From contig JAUWKI010000003.1 of assembly GCA_030614255.1 (NCBI GenBank), positions 1 to 64,000 of the forward strand: DNA of 64,000 bases, read 5' to 3'. The DNA is from Actinomycetes bacterium (lineage in GTDB: Bacteria > Actinomycetota > Aquicultoria > UBA3085 > Oleimmundimicrobiaceae). Shown one piece after another: positions 1 through 10,081 of this stretch; positions within the stretch are counted from its first letter, which is position 1, and every line of letters begins with the position of its first letter. The translations under genes and the position numbers were made by a program. The notes under the pieces were generated by a model. It did no database searches and was not told where the DNA came from. It saw only the letters and a list, made by a program, of their open reading frames with translations.

Positions 1-62
1 AGATTAAATAGAAATTAAGTGGTAATTGGGGAGATTAAATAGAAATTAAGTGGAAATTACCA
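1..62. repeat. Short tandem duplication, unit about 31 bp (agattaaatagaaattaagtgg[t/a]aatt...)
   Basis: Two adjacent near-identical copies of 'agattaaatagaaattaagtgg' at positions 1 and 32. Confidence 0.8.
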
Positions 63-111
63 TTAATTACAACAAATTACTATTAGTCTCAATTAATTTT
101 AAAGTACCTGA

Positions 112-300
112 TGACAGAGAGAGTATGGAGTATAGTAAAACCAGCAATCTGGCTAACAAACTCCCGACTGATAGAGCTTAGAGCAGAGAGAAGATAGAGT
201 ATAGAGTATAGGGTGTGGAGTATGGTAAAACCAGCAATCTGGCTAACAAACTACCGACTCCCCACTAAGAGACTACCGACTGATTGATATAAGGTATGGT
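112..300. repeat. Mosaic heptad-type intergenic repeat array (agagtat/ggagtat/gactccc units)
   Basis: In-phase 7-mers AGAGTAT AGAGTAT AGGGTGT GGAGTAT plus repeated 'accagcaatctggctaacaaact[c/a]ccgact'. Confidence 0.75.
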
Positions 301-338
301 GTATGGAATTACAGATTAAAAGTTAATAGGGAGGATTA

Positions 339-1742
339 ATGAATCCTAAGTTGTGGAGTGGTCGTTTTAAAAAGAATACAAATAAATTGGTAGATGAGTT
401 TACGTCTTCATTGCCCTTTGATAGCCGTCTATATAAACATGATATAGAGGGAAGCATTGCGCATGTAAAAATGCTCAGCAAATGCAAAATAATCTCTCCT
501 GATGAAGCAGTCAAAATTGAAGACGGATTGAGTGAAATTTATCGTGAGATAGAATCTAGTAAGTTTATTTTTAACATTGCCGATGAGGATATTCATATGG
601 CCATTGAACGAGCTTTAATAGATAAAATTGGCCCGGTGGGGGGGAAGCTTCACACCGCGCGGAGTCGCAACGACCAGGTAACTTTAGATGTGCGGCTTTA
701 TCTAAAGGATGAAGTTAAGTTTATCGGGAAATTAATTTTGGGTCTCCAGTGTGAACTAATGGAATTAGCCAAAGATAATATGGAGGTTATACTTCCAGGA
801 TATACTCATCTTCAGCATGCGCAACCAATTCTCTTTTCACATTATTTGATGGCTTATTTCTTCATGTTGGAGAGGGATTTTGAGCGATTAAAAGATTGTT
901 ATAAGCGAACCGATATTATGACGTTGGGTGCGGGAGCGCTTGCCGGAACAACATTCCCGATAGATCGAGAATATGTTGCCAAACAACTTGGCTTCTCTCG
1001 CGTGAGCGAAAACAGTTTAGATAGTGTGAGTGATAGGGATTTTATAGTGGACTTTTTATCAGCGGCATCGCTAATTATGGTTCATTTGAGCAAGTTCTGC
1101 GAGGAGCTAATCATTTGGTCTAGTTCCGAACTCAACTTTATAGAGTTAGATGATGCTTTTACCACGGGGAGTAGCATGATGCCGCAGAAGAAGAATCCAG
1201 ATGTTGCGGAGTTAATTCGAGGCAAAAGTGGCCGAGTTTTTGGTCACCTCATGGGGTTATTGGCAACCTTAAAAGCGCTTCCGATGGCCTATAACCGAGA
1301 TTTGCAGGAGGATAAAGAGGGTTTATTTGATACGATTGACACCCTAAAACTCAGCTTGGAGATTTTTACCGGCATGCTCAGCTCGATGAAAATAGAAGAA
1401 AAGAAGATGAAAGAGGCAGCTGAGGAAGGGTTTACCAACGCGACTGATGCTGCGGATTACTTAGCGACAAAAGGGATACCCTTTCGCGAAGCTCATGAAA
1501 TTGTCGGCAAGATGGTCGTGAACTGTATTGATAAAGGATGTCGTCTTTCAGATTTAAGTTTGGATGATTTTAAGAAATTTTCGTTGCTATATGATGAGGA
1601 TATTTTTGAAGTCATGAGTATTAAAAATTCTGTAAATAGGAAAAATAGCTTTGGTGGAACCTCTACAAAAAGCGTAAACAAACAGATAACAATCGCGGAA
1701 AAAATTATAGAAAAAGAGCAAACCTGGCTTACTTTGGAATAA
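339..1742 (+). CDS. argH: Argininosuccinate lyase
   Basis: MNPKLWSGRF start and GSSMMPQKKNPD signature. Confidence 0.97.
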   Translation: MNPKLWSGRFKKNTNKLVDEFTSSLPFDSRLYKHDIEGSIAHVKMLSKCKIISPDEAVKIEDGLSEIYREIESSKFIFNIADEDIHMAIERALIDKIGPVGGKLHTARSRNDQVTLDVRLYLKDEVKFIGKLILGLQCELMELAKDNMEVILPGYTHLQHAQPILFSHYLMAYFFMLERDFERLKDCYKRTDIMTLGAGALAGTTFPIDREYVAKQLGFSRVSENSLDSVSDRDFIVDFLSAASLIMVHLSKFCEELIIWSSSELNFIELDDAFTTGSSMMPQKKNPDVAELIRGKSGRVFGHLMGLLATLKALPMAYNRDLQEDKEGLFDTIDTLKLSLEIFTGMLSSMKIEEKKMKEAAEEGFTNATDAADYLATKGIPFREAHEIVGKMVVNCIDKGCRLSDLSLDDFKKFSLLYDEDIFEVMSIKNSVNRKNSFGGTSTKSVNKQITIAEKIIEKEQTWLTLE

Positions 1743-1862
1743 GCTTCTAAGTCGTTACTCCATCTTTTTAAAATCTCAGAAGGTTTTTTCATTAACAGCT
1801 CAACTAGGTTCTTTCGCTTAATTTAAAAATTGTAAACAACGATAATAAATAAACTGGAGAAA

Positions 1863-2438
1863 ATGAAAGTATTAAAGCAAGATTTTTATGAGAGGAATAC
1901 AAAAATAGTTGCCAAGGAGCTTCTGGGCAAAGTGTTGGTTCATCGATTGCCAGAAAGAGATTTAACTGGAAGGATTGTTGAAACTGAGGCTTATTTTGGT
2001 AATAATGACCCCGCAAGTCATGCTTCCAGGGGAAAAACGCCTAGAAGTGCGATAATGTTTGGACCACCCGGGCATGCTTATGTTTATTTTAATTACGGTA
2101 TGCACCATCTCTTTAATGTTGTAACGGAGAAAGAGGGGTTTCCCGGGGCGGTATTGGTTCGAGCCCTTAAACCACTTGAAGGTATTAATTTTATGTTTCA
2201 AAAACGGGGAGTTCAAGAATTAAAATCTCTCACAAATGGTCCGGCAAAATTAACCCAAGCGCTTGGAATAAGCATCCCACACAACGGGTTGGACTTAACT
2301 GGAGGAGAAATTTTTCTATGTGATGATGGGGAAGAGGTCTCCAATATAGTATCAGCTCCAAGGATAGGAATATCTGGTGGGAAAGATAGACTTTTGAGGT
2401 TTTACATCGAAGACAATCAATTTGTGTCGAAGAGATGA
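1863..2438 (+). CDS. mpg: 3-methyladenine DNA glycosylase (AAG/MPG family)
   Basis: AxxLLGKVLVH, GRIVETEAYFG, YGMHHLFNVV motifs. Confidence 0.93.
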   Translation: MKVLKQDFYERNTKIVAKELLGKVLVHRLPERDLTGRIVETEAYFGNNDPASHASRGKTPRSAIMFGPPGHAYVYFNYGMHHLFNVVTEKEGFPGAVLVRALKPLEGINFMFQKRGVQELKSLTNGPAKLTQALGISIPHNGLDLTGGEIFLCDDGEEVSNIVSAPRIGISGGKDRLLRFYIEDNQFVSKR

Positions 2439-2556
2439 TGGTTAATTATTTGAGCTCGCTTTCTGTTGGTGTATTATAGGGTTTTAAATATATATGTTTA
2501 AAGTTATTTGTATTTCAAAGTAAGTATTTGAAAGTTTGTCTTATGGAGGTGTTGGG

Positions 2557-3510
2557 ATGAAGGTTCAGGAGATATACGAATTGGCTATTAAAGAGGGAAT
2601 GAAAGCTGACCCAAGAGGTAAGGAAGGGCTAAAGAGGTTTTTGGAAAAATCAAAAAAGGAATATAAAAACTTAAAAGATGATGAAAGAGAATTTTTTGAT
2701 TTGGAGAAACTGACTAATCCGTATTCAGATACTCGCATTTTAACAGGGAATCCGAACACCGATGTCGGAACCATTCTTTGCGGAGTAGACATCGAAGTCG
2801 GTGAAGTATTGCTTGCAGATAGATTAAATGAAAGAGGGAAGAGTATCGACCTTTTATTTGCTCATCACCCAGAAGGCAAGTCGTTAGCCGGGCTACCCGG
2901 AGTAATGAAAGTGCAAGCTGATATTTGGCATCGTGAAGGTGTGCCGATAAATATAGGAGATTTTTTAATCGATAAAAGAATGAAAGAAGTCCAACGCTCG
3001 CTCATGCCGGTTAACCACAATAGGGCGGTTGATGCAGCAAAGCTTCTCGAGATTCCTTTTATGAATGTTCATACCCCAGCTGACAACATGGTTACTTCGT
3101 TTTTACAGAAGCAACTCGATAAACTTTCTCCCTATACGGTAAAAGATGTAATAGATTTTCTGAGAAATATTCCTGAGTATAATATGGCTGCAAAGATGGG
3201 GGCGGGCCCAACGATTCTGGTTGGAGATGGAGAAAAAAGGGCCGGAAGAGTAGTAGTGGATATGACGGGTGGGACCGAAGGGCCTGAGGAAGTTTTCGAG
3301 AAATTAGCTAATGCCGGTGTTGGCACTATCGTGGGAATGCACATGGGTAGCAAGCTTAGGGAAAAAGCAGAAAAGTATCATATTAATGTTGTTATCGCTG
3401 GACATATTGCTAGCGATAACCTTGGATTAAATTTATTCTTAGACAAACTAGAAAAAGAGGGCATCGGAATCATTGAATGCTCAGGATTTATTAGAGTCGG
3501 GCGTCTATAA
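2557..3510 (+). CDS. NIF3-like (NGG1p-interacting factor 3) family metal-binding protein
   Basis: FAHHPEGKSL and GxHxGS motifs; start moved to ATG 2557 after the ggaggtg SD. Confidence 0.8.
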   Translation: MKVQEIYELAIKEGMKADPRGKEGLKRFLEKSKKEYKNLKDDEREFFDLEKLTNPYSDTRILTGNPNTDVGTILCGVDIEVGEVLLADRLNERGKSIDLLFAHHPEGKSLAGLPGVMKVQADIWHREGVPINIGDFLIDKRMKEVQRSLMPVNHNRAVDAAKLLEIPFMNVHTPADNMVTSFLQKQLDKLSPYTVKDVIDFLRNIPEYNMAAKMGAGPTILVGDGEKRAGRVVVDMTGGTEGPEEVFEKLANAGVGTIVGMHMGSKLREKAEKYHINVVIAGHIASDNLGLNLFLDKLEKEGIGIIECSGFIRVGRL

Positions 3511-3511
3511 A

Positions 3512-5791
3512 TCAAGGGCTGCTTGTTGGCTCTTCATGTGGTTCTTCGGGTGGCTCTTCTGGTGCAGGTTCTTCTATTTCAGGTGGTTCTTCCTCGGGTG
3601 GGCCAAGGCTAACTATTATTGTTACGATAGTCTTTTCTTTTGCCATCTTGCCTGGCTCCGGAGTCTGTTTGACTATATGACCAATTGGTACAGTGTTACT
3701 ATATTCCATTGTTTTATTTACTTCGAACTTCATATTCTGAAGAGCGCTAATTGCCTGCTCTTCAGTTAAACCAATTACGTTAGGTACTTTAATACCCTTA
3801 TGAATCTCACATCTTTTGGTTGGCTGAGTTCCCTTAACAAAAGTTCCCACCGTTAACTTGGGACAAAATTCTGTTGGAAGAAGTCCTGTTTCTGCGCAGA
3901 TAGTTACCCTTACCAAGCCGGATTTTGGGACCGGAAATGCCGTTCGAGGGGTATCCTCCAGCGCTTTTACCATGAATCTTGCCCAGATTTGTGCGGGGAA
4001 GGAACCGCCTGTAACTCGAATTCCATGTACATTTCTCATGGGAATTTGTCCCTCTGGATGTCCAACCCAAACTGCAGTGGAAAGGTCGGGAGTATATCCC
4101 GCGAACCAGGCATCTTGATAATTTTGAGCGGTTCCCGTTTTTCCGGCTACCGGACGCCCAATTTTTGCTCTGTAACCAGTGCCCCTTGTAATGACATCTT
4201 GAAGTATGTTTGTAACAAGATAAGCGGTTGCGGGAGGAATTGCTTTTTTGTCTTGAGTTTTGTTCTCTTTAATAAGGTTTCCGTCGGAATCCGTAACTTT
4301 TAGTATGGCAATTGGTTTACAATAAGTTCCTTCGTTTCCAAGAGTTCCGTAAGCAGAAGCCATTTCGAGTGCACAAACTCCTGTTTTTAATCCTCCGAGG
4401 GCGATGGCGGGGTTTGCTTCCAGAGGGCTTGTTATGCCCATCTTTTTAGCTACTTTGACAACTTTTTCTGCTCCGACATCCATCATCAACCTTGCGTATA
4501 CGCCGTTTACAGACTTGACTGTTCCCTGCCATACTGTCATAGGTGGTCCACCACCACCCGAATAGTTTGTGACACGCCAGTCTTTTCCGGGTAACTTGAT
4601 GGTGGTTGGACCCGAATTATAGATTTTATTAGGGGAAATACCTTCCTCGATTGCTGCAACTAGAACGAATGTCTTAAAAGAAGAGCCCGCTTGTCTTCTT
4701 CCTTGAACCGCTAGGTTAAATTTTTGAGTGTTGAAGTCTTTTCCTCCCACCATTGCTCGTATGTATCCCGTTCTTGGTTCAACTGCAACAAGAGAAGCGC
4801 TGGGATCGCCTTCTCTATCAAGGGTTTTTGCTATCGCCTCCTCGGCATAGATCTGTTTCTGTAAATCTATTGTTGTATAAATTCGTAGCCCACCTTTAAA
4901 AACCGCGTTTTCACCAAGCTCTTCAATCAGTAACTGCTTGACGTATTCAACAAAGTAAGGTGCGCGAACGTTTTTCTCTATTATGGGTTTAACCTCTACG
5001 GGGGCACTTTTGGCGGCCTCAGCATCGGGTTTAGTTATAAAACCTAATTCCAGCATCTTATTTATGACTACACTTCTTCTTATCTTTGCTTTCTCAGGGT
5101 CTGTGTAAGGAGAATAGTTATTGGGTGAGTTTGTTATTCCTGCGAGAAGCGTGCATTCGGAGAGTGTCATCTCCTTTGCTTTTTTATTAAAGAAAGTTTC
5201 GGCTGTTGTTTCTACACCATAACAACCTGAGCCAAAATAGACTGTGTTTAAATATTTCTCCAGTATCTTATCCTTGCTGTATTTTTGCTCGACCTGATAA
5301 GCCAGAGCTGCCTCTTTAATCTTTCTGTCAAGGGTTTTTTCATGGGTTAAAAAAATATTTTTTACATACTGTTGTGTGATTGTGCTGGCTCCTTCAACAG
5401 GCTTACCGCCGGCTTTTATGTCAGTAAGGAGGGCCCCAATTATTCTCTGAGGGTCGAGACCACTATGTTGGTAAAATCTTTCATCCTCTATTGCTATTAT
5501 GGCGTTTTTCATGTTTTGAGGGATTTCCGAAAGCGGGATAATTACCCTGTTTTGTTCGGCATGAAAGGTTGTAATGAGTGTTCCATCTGAAGCGTAAATT
5601 TTTGAAGTTTGTGCTGACGCTGCTTGTGCTTGATCTTCAAGACGTGGAAGATCTTTGGCTAATCCTATTAAAAATCCAGTTCCTATTGAAAAAAAGGTAA
5701 GTGTTGTCAGGACTACTAGGACTAGGAAAATCTTTAGTATGCGACCGCTCTTTCTTTTTTTAGTTTTGCGGACTTTTCTACCGTAAGACAT
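3512..5791 (-). CDS. Penicillin-binding protein 1A (transglycosylase/transpeptidase) with C-terminal PASTA domain and Pro/Glu tail
   Basis: IEDERFYQHSG, STITQQYVKN, AGSSFKTF, AGKTGTAQN; PASTA 'VPNVIGLTEEQAISAL'; ends PPEEEPPEIEEPAPEEPPEEP. Confidence 0.95.
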   Translation of the reverse strand: MSYGRKVRKTKKRKSGRILKIFLVLVVLTTLTFFSIGTGFLIGLAKDLPRLEDQAQAASAQTSKIYASDGTLITTFHAEQNRVIIPLSEIPQNMKNAIIAIEDERFYQHSGLDPQRIIGALLTDIKAGGKPVEGASTITQQYVKNIFLTHEKTLDRKIKEAALAYQVEQKYSKDKILEKYLNTVYFGSGCYGVETTAETFFNKKAKEMTLSECTLLAGITNSPNNYSPYTDPEKAKIRRSVVINKMLELGFITKPDAEAAKSAPVEVKPIIEKNVRAPYFVEYVKQLLIEELGENAVFKGGLRIYTTIDLQKQIYAEEAIAKTLDREGDPSASLVAVEPRTGYIRAMVGGKDFNTQKFNLAVQGRRQAGSSFKTFVLVAAIEEGISPNKIYNSGPTTIKLPGKDWRVTNYSGGGGPPMTVWQGTVKSVNGVYARLMMDVGAEKVVKVAKKMGITSPLEANPAIALGGLKTGVCALEMASAYGTLGNEGTYCKPIAILKVTDSDGNLIKENKTQDKKAIPPATAYLVTNILQDVITRGTGYRAKIGRPVAGKTGTAQNYQDAWFAGYTPDLSTAVWVGHPEGQIPMRNVHGIRVTGGSFPAQIWARFMVKALEDTPRTAFPVPKSGLVRVTICAETGLLPTEFCPKLTVGTFVKGTQPTKRCEIHKGIKVPNVIGLTEEQAISALQNMKFEVNKTMEYSNTVPIGHIVKQTPEPGKMAKEKTIVTIIVSLGPPEEEPPEIEEPAPEEPPEEPHEEPTSSP

Positions 5792-5946
5792 ATACCCTCT
5801 TTTCAAATTATGCTAGTTTAAATTTGAAGCAAAAAAATTATAGCATACTTTGTGAATTGCACTGCCAATTGAAGTGGTTATTTGTTGGACAGCTTAAAGA
5901 AAACTGTGATAAGATTTTGGCACTTAGATTGAAAAGGTGAGAAGAT

Positions 5947-7170
5947 ATGCGCAATTTTGAGGAACAACTTAAGATGTTGGTTAAGAGCACGGAGGAAATT
6001 TTACCCCTGGATGAATTTAAGACCAAACTTAAGCGAGCGATTGATAAAAATAGGTCTTTGGTAATCAAATATGGGGTTGATCCCACCTCACCCGATCTTC
6101 ATATTGGTCACGCGGTTCCCTTGAGAAAATTAAGGCAATTTCAGGACCTCGGACATAAAGTAATTCTGCTGATTGGTGATTTTACAGCGCGGGTCGGGGA
6201 TCCTTCCCAGAAGTCTGCTACCAGACCACAGCTTTCTGAAAAGGAAGTTGCGTTGAATGCTAAAACATATACTAAGCAAGCGTTTAAAATTTTAGATGAA
6301 AAATCTACAATTATTGATTATAACAGCAGATGGTTTAGTAAGATGAATTTTGAAGAGGTTCTTGAATTGACTGCAAATTTTACAGTTGCGAGACTTTTGG
6401 AGCGGGATGATTTTTATAAACGTTATCAAAAAAATATTCCCATCGGACTCCATGAATTCCTCTATCCGGTAATGCAGGGATACGATTCAGTTATGCTTGA
6501 GTCTGACGTAGAGCTGGGAGGCACTGACCAGAAATTCAACATGCTGGCCGGGAGAAACCTTCAAAAGATTTACGGGCAGGAGCCGCAAGCCGTTTTTACT
6601 TTACCAATTTTAGAAGGAATTGATGGCGTTCAGAAGATGAGTAAGAGTCTTGGCAATCACATTAGTCTTACAGATGAACCTAAAGATATGTTTGGGAAGA
6701 CTATGTCGATCTCTGATGAGCTCATGATTAAATACTTTAGATTGGCTACCGTTTTACCGGAAGAAGAGATTGAAGCAATAGAAAAGGGACTTAGGGACAA
6801 GTCCTTGCATCCGGCGGAAATTAAACGCCGACTTGCTCGTGAAATTGTTTCCCAATATTACGACAACAAAATAGCTCAAGCTGCTGAAAAAGAATTTGAT
6901 ACTGTTTTTAAAAAGAAATCTTTACCTTCTGACCTACTGGAAGTCAAACTGGCCACTGATCTATTTACAAATGGCCAAATATGGATTGTACGGCTTATCA
7001 AGCACGCGGGTTTTGCAAAAACTAACGGAGAGGCGAAGAGGCTTGTTGAGCAAGGTGGAGTAAGATTAAACAATAAGGTTATAGAATCGGCGGATGTCGA
7101 TGTCACTATAGATAATGGAGATATTTTACAGGTTGGAAAACGAAGATTTGCTAAGTTTGTCTGTTTTTAA
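5947..7170 (+). CDS. tyrS: Tyrosyl-tRNA synthetase
   Basis: DPTSPDLHIGHAVPL, KMSKSLGN, C-terminal S4 domain. Confidence 0.96.
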   Translation: MRNFEEQLKMLVKSTEEILPLDEFKTKLKRAIDKNRSLVIKYGVDPTSPDLHIGHAVPLRKLRQFQDLGHKVILLIGDFTARVGDPSQKSATRPQLSEKEVALNAKTYTKQAFKILDEKSTIIDYNSRWFSKMNFEEVLELTANFTVARLLERDDFYKRYQKNIPIGLHEFLYPVMQGYDSVMLESDVELGGTDQKFNMLAGRNLQKIYGQEPQAVFTLPILEGIDGVQKMSKSLGNHISLTDEPKDMFGKTMSISDELMIKYFRLATVLPEEEIEAIEKGLRDKSLHPAEIKRRLAREIVSQYYDNKIAQAAEKEFDTVFKKKSLPSDLLEVKLATDLFTNGQIWIVRLIKHAGFAKTNGEAKRLVEQGGVRLNNKVIESADVDVTIDNGDILQVGKRRFAKFVCF

Positions 7171-7192
7171 GCTTAAAAAGGGGAGTTTTGGG

Positions 7193-7402
7193 ATGAGATC
7201 ACGCTGTAAAGATTGTAGATGGTATATGGAAATTACCAAGAGTTGTGTGCTTGGCAGAAAGGGAAAGACCTGTGATTCTCCTAAAGCAAGGCGCGGAGAT
7301 GATGGGTTGGCCGTTAGATTACTGGATGCCTACAAAGAAGGCCGTGTAGAATATGAAAAATTACGCAAAGAAGGTAAGATTTCTGAAGAAGAGACAAGAT
7401 AA
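7193..7402 (+). CDS. Small Cys-containing conserved protein
   Basis: ATG 7193 after gggag; MRSRCKDCRWYMEITKSCVLGRKGKTC. Confidence 0.6.
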   Translation: MRSRCKDCRWYMEITKSCVLGRKGKTCDSPKARRGDDGLAVRLLDAYKEGRVEYEKLRKEGKISEEETR

Positions 7403-7419
7403 GGAGTTTTAACTATCAA

Positions 7420-10071
7420 ATGATGCAAAAACTATTGCCCAAAATATATGATCCAGACGAGGTTGAGAATAGATGGTATAACTTTTGGTTGGAAAAAGGG
7501 TATTTCAGCACAGTTATTGATAAGAAAAAAGGGCCGTTTACTATAGTAATTCCTCCTCCCAATGTTACTGGCTCTCTTCATATGGGCCATGCTTTAAATA
7601 ACACCTTACAGGATGCTATTATTCGCAAAAAAAGAATGGAAGGAAAATGTGCTCTTTGGCTTCCAGGGACAGATCACGCCGGTATCGCTACTCAAAATGT
7701 GGTCGAAAAAGAGCTGGCCAAAGAAGGCTTAAGTAAGGAAGATCTCGGCCGCGAAAAATTTGTTGAGCGTGTCTGGCAGTGGAGAGAAGAGTATGGTAAC
7801 ACCATTGTAAATCAGTTAAAACGAATTGGTTGTTCTTGTGATTGGGAAAGAGAACGTTTTACGATGGATGAGGGTTACTCCGATGCTGTAAAGAAAGTTT
7901 TTGTGAAGCTTTACGAAGAAGGCCTAATTTATAAAGGGCATAGGATTATCAACTGGTGCCCACGTTGTTTAACGGCACTCTCTGATATTGAGGTGGAGCA
8001 CAAAGATACTAAGGGCCATTTGTGGCACATCAGATATCCATTTAAAAATTCTGATGAATATTTGACGGTTGCTACGACTCGGCCCGAGACGATGTTGGGT
8101 GATGTCGCGGTTGCTGTGCATCCTAATGACCCTCGTTATAAACAGTATATTGGAAGGATATTGATACTACCCGGTGTCGGCCGCGAGATACCTGTAATTG
8201 TTGACAAGGCAGTAGATCCTGATTTTGGTACCGGGGCTGTTAAAATTACACCGGCTCATGATCCCAACGATTTTGAGATGGGGCTTCGTCATAAGTTGAC
8301 GCAAATAAACATATTTACTCCGGATGCAAAAATTAATAAAAACGGTGGGGATTATCTCGGCATGGATAGATATGGTTGTCGAGAGGCGATAATTATGGAT
8401 TTAGAAAAGGCTCGATTAATCGAGAAAACCGAATCCCACCTACATGCAGTTGGCCACTGTTATAGATGTCACACTGTAGTCGAGCCATACCTATCTGAAC
8501 AGTGGTTTGTTGAGATGAAATCGCTGGCTGAACCTGCGATTAAAGCTGTAGAAGATGGAAGGATTAAGTTTATTCCTAAACGCTGGGAGAAAGTTTATTT
8601 TGACTGGATGAACAATATAAAAGATTGGTGCATCTCTCGCCAAATCTGGTGGGGGCACCAAATTCCCGCATGGTATTGTAACTGTGGCGAAGTCATTGTT
8701 TCAATTGATACACCCGAAAAGTGTAGTAAATGTGACAGCAACGCCCTAAAGCAAGAGACGGATGTCTTGGATACATGGTTTAGTTCAGCTCTCTGGCCTT
8801 TTGCTACCCTTGGTTGGCCCGAAGAGACCGATGGGCTTAAATATTTTTATCCGACTTCGGTTTTGAGTACTGCAAGGGATATCATTTATTTGTGGGTTGC
8901 AAGGATGAATATGATGGGTCTCAAATTTATGAATGATGTGCCTTATCATACCATTATAATTCACCCCACCGTTTTAACGATTGAAGGTAAAAGGATGAGT
9001 AAGTCGTTAGGTACGGGAATCGATCCCTTGGAACTCATCGAAAAACATGGGACCGATGCAACGAGGTTTGGTTTGATGTTTCAAGCTCAGGCCCAAGACA
9101 TGCGTTTTTCAGAAGAAAAGATTGAAATGAGCCGCAATTTTGCCAACAAGATATGGAATGCATCTAGATTTATCCTTATGAATCTTGATGGATACTCCAA
9201 AGAGGTTGATTTAAAGTATGAATTTGTCGACAAGTGGATACTTTCCAGGTTTGCTAAGTTACTGAAGAGCGTTAATGAAGATTTCGAGACCTTTAATTTA
9301 AGTTCTGTCTGTAAACAAATTTATGATTTTTTCTGGAGCGAATTTTGTGATTGGTATCTTGAGCTTTGTAAAGACAGACTCTATCAAAAAGATATAAAAA
9401 AGGATGATGAAAAAAGGATAAGCAAGCAAACAGCTCAATATGTTCTCTGTTTCATTATGGACAATGTCTTAAGATTGCTCCATCCTTTTATGCCATTTAT
9501 TACTGAAGAAATTTGGCAAAAATTTCCCTTTAATGAAGAGAGTTTAATGATTGCGTCATGGCCCAAGGAAGATGACTCTCTTGTGAATAACGAGGCGGAG
9601 GAAGATTTCGAGCTCCTTAAAGCCGTGACAATAGAGATTAGATCGATTAAATCGATGTTTTCACTACCTCCTTCAAAACAGATCGAAGTTAGTATTAAAG
9701 GAACAGATGAAGCAAGAAACTCCACGCTGAGAAATAATTTTAGTTGTGTTTCTAAGCTTGCAAACATCTCGGACTTTTCAATTGGTCAAGATATAATAAG
9801 ACCACCCGGATCTGCATGTACCGTCGTGTGTGGTTTTGAAATCTTTCTTCCCCTGACTGGATTAATCGGTGTAGAGAAGGAAAAAAGTAGATTAATAAGA
9901 AAGCTAGATGAAATCGAGAAAGATTTAGTAAAAATTCAAAACAAATTGTCAAAAAATGAATTTTTAGAAAAAGCCCCAGCGCAAGTAGTCGAAAAAGAGA
10001 GGGTTAAAGAAGCTGAGTTGGTTGACGGAAAAGATAAGATAAAAGCTCAACTGGAGCAGATTCTGCAATGA
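7420..10071 (+). CDS. valS: Valyl-tRNA synthetase
   Basis: PPPNVTGSLHMGHALN, KRMSKSLGTGIDP, C-terminal coiled coil. Confidence 0.97.
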   Translation: MMQKLLPKIYDPDEVENRWYNFWLEKGYFSTVIDKKKGPFTIVIPPPNVTGSLHMGHALNNTLQDAIIRKKRMEGKCALWLPGTDHAGIATQNVVEKELAKEGLSKEDLGREKFVERVWQWREEYGNTIVNQLKRIGCSCDWERERFTMDEGYSDAVKKVFVKLYEEGLIYKGHRIINWCPRCLTALSDIEVEHKDTKGHLWHIRYPFKNSDEYLTVATTRPETMLGDVAVAVHPNDPRYKQYIGRILILPGVGREIPVIVDKAVDPDFGTGAVKITPAHDPNDFEMGLRHKLTQINIFTPDAKINKNGGDYLGMDRYGCREAIIMDLEKARLIEKTESHLHAVGHCYRCHTVVEPYLSEQWFVEMKSLAEPAIKAVEDGRIKFIPKRWEKVYFDWMNNIKDWCISRQIWWGHQIPAWYCNCGEVIVSIDTPEKCSKCDSNALKQETDVLDTWFSSALWPFATLGWPEETDGLKYFYPTSVLSTARDIIYLWVARMNMMGLKFMNDVPYHTIIIHPTVLTIEGKRMSKSLGTGIDPLELIEKHGTDATRFGLMFQAQAQDMRFSEEKIEMSRNFANKIWNASRFILMNLDGYSKEVDLKYEFVDKWILSRFAKLLKSVNEDFETFNLSSVCKQIYDFFWSEFCDWYLELCKDRLYQKDIKKDDEKRISKQTAQYVLCFIMDNVLRLLHPFMPFITEEIWQKFPFNEESLMIASWPKEDDSLVNNEAEEDFELLKAVTIEIRSIKSMFSLPPSKQIEVSIKGTDEARNSTLRNNFSCVSKLANISDFSIGQDIIRPPGSACTVVCGFEIFLPLTGLIGVEKEKSRLIRKLDEIEKDLVKIQNKLSKNEFLEKAPAQVVEKERVKEAELVDGKDKIKAQLEQILQ

Positions 10072-10081
10072 CTTTAAGCAA

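Noticed and set aside
323-514. Minus-strand 63-aa ORF opposite argH, and similar shadow ORFs throughout the track
   Set aside because: They lie antisense to strongly recognised genes, have low-complexity or hydrophobic translations and no convincing SD.
3473-4303. Plus-strand ORFs (3473-3769, 3858-4118, 3989-4303) opposite PBP1A
   Set aside because: Antisense to a well-supported PBP1A gene; compositionally random.
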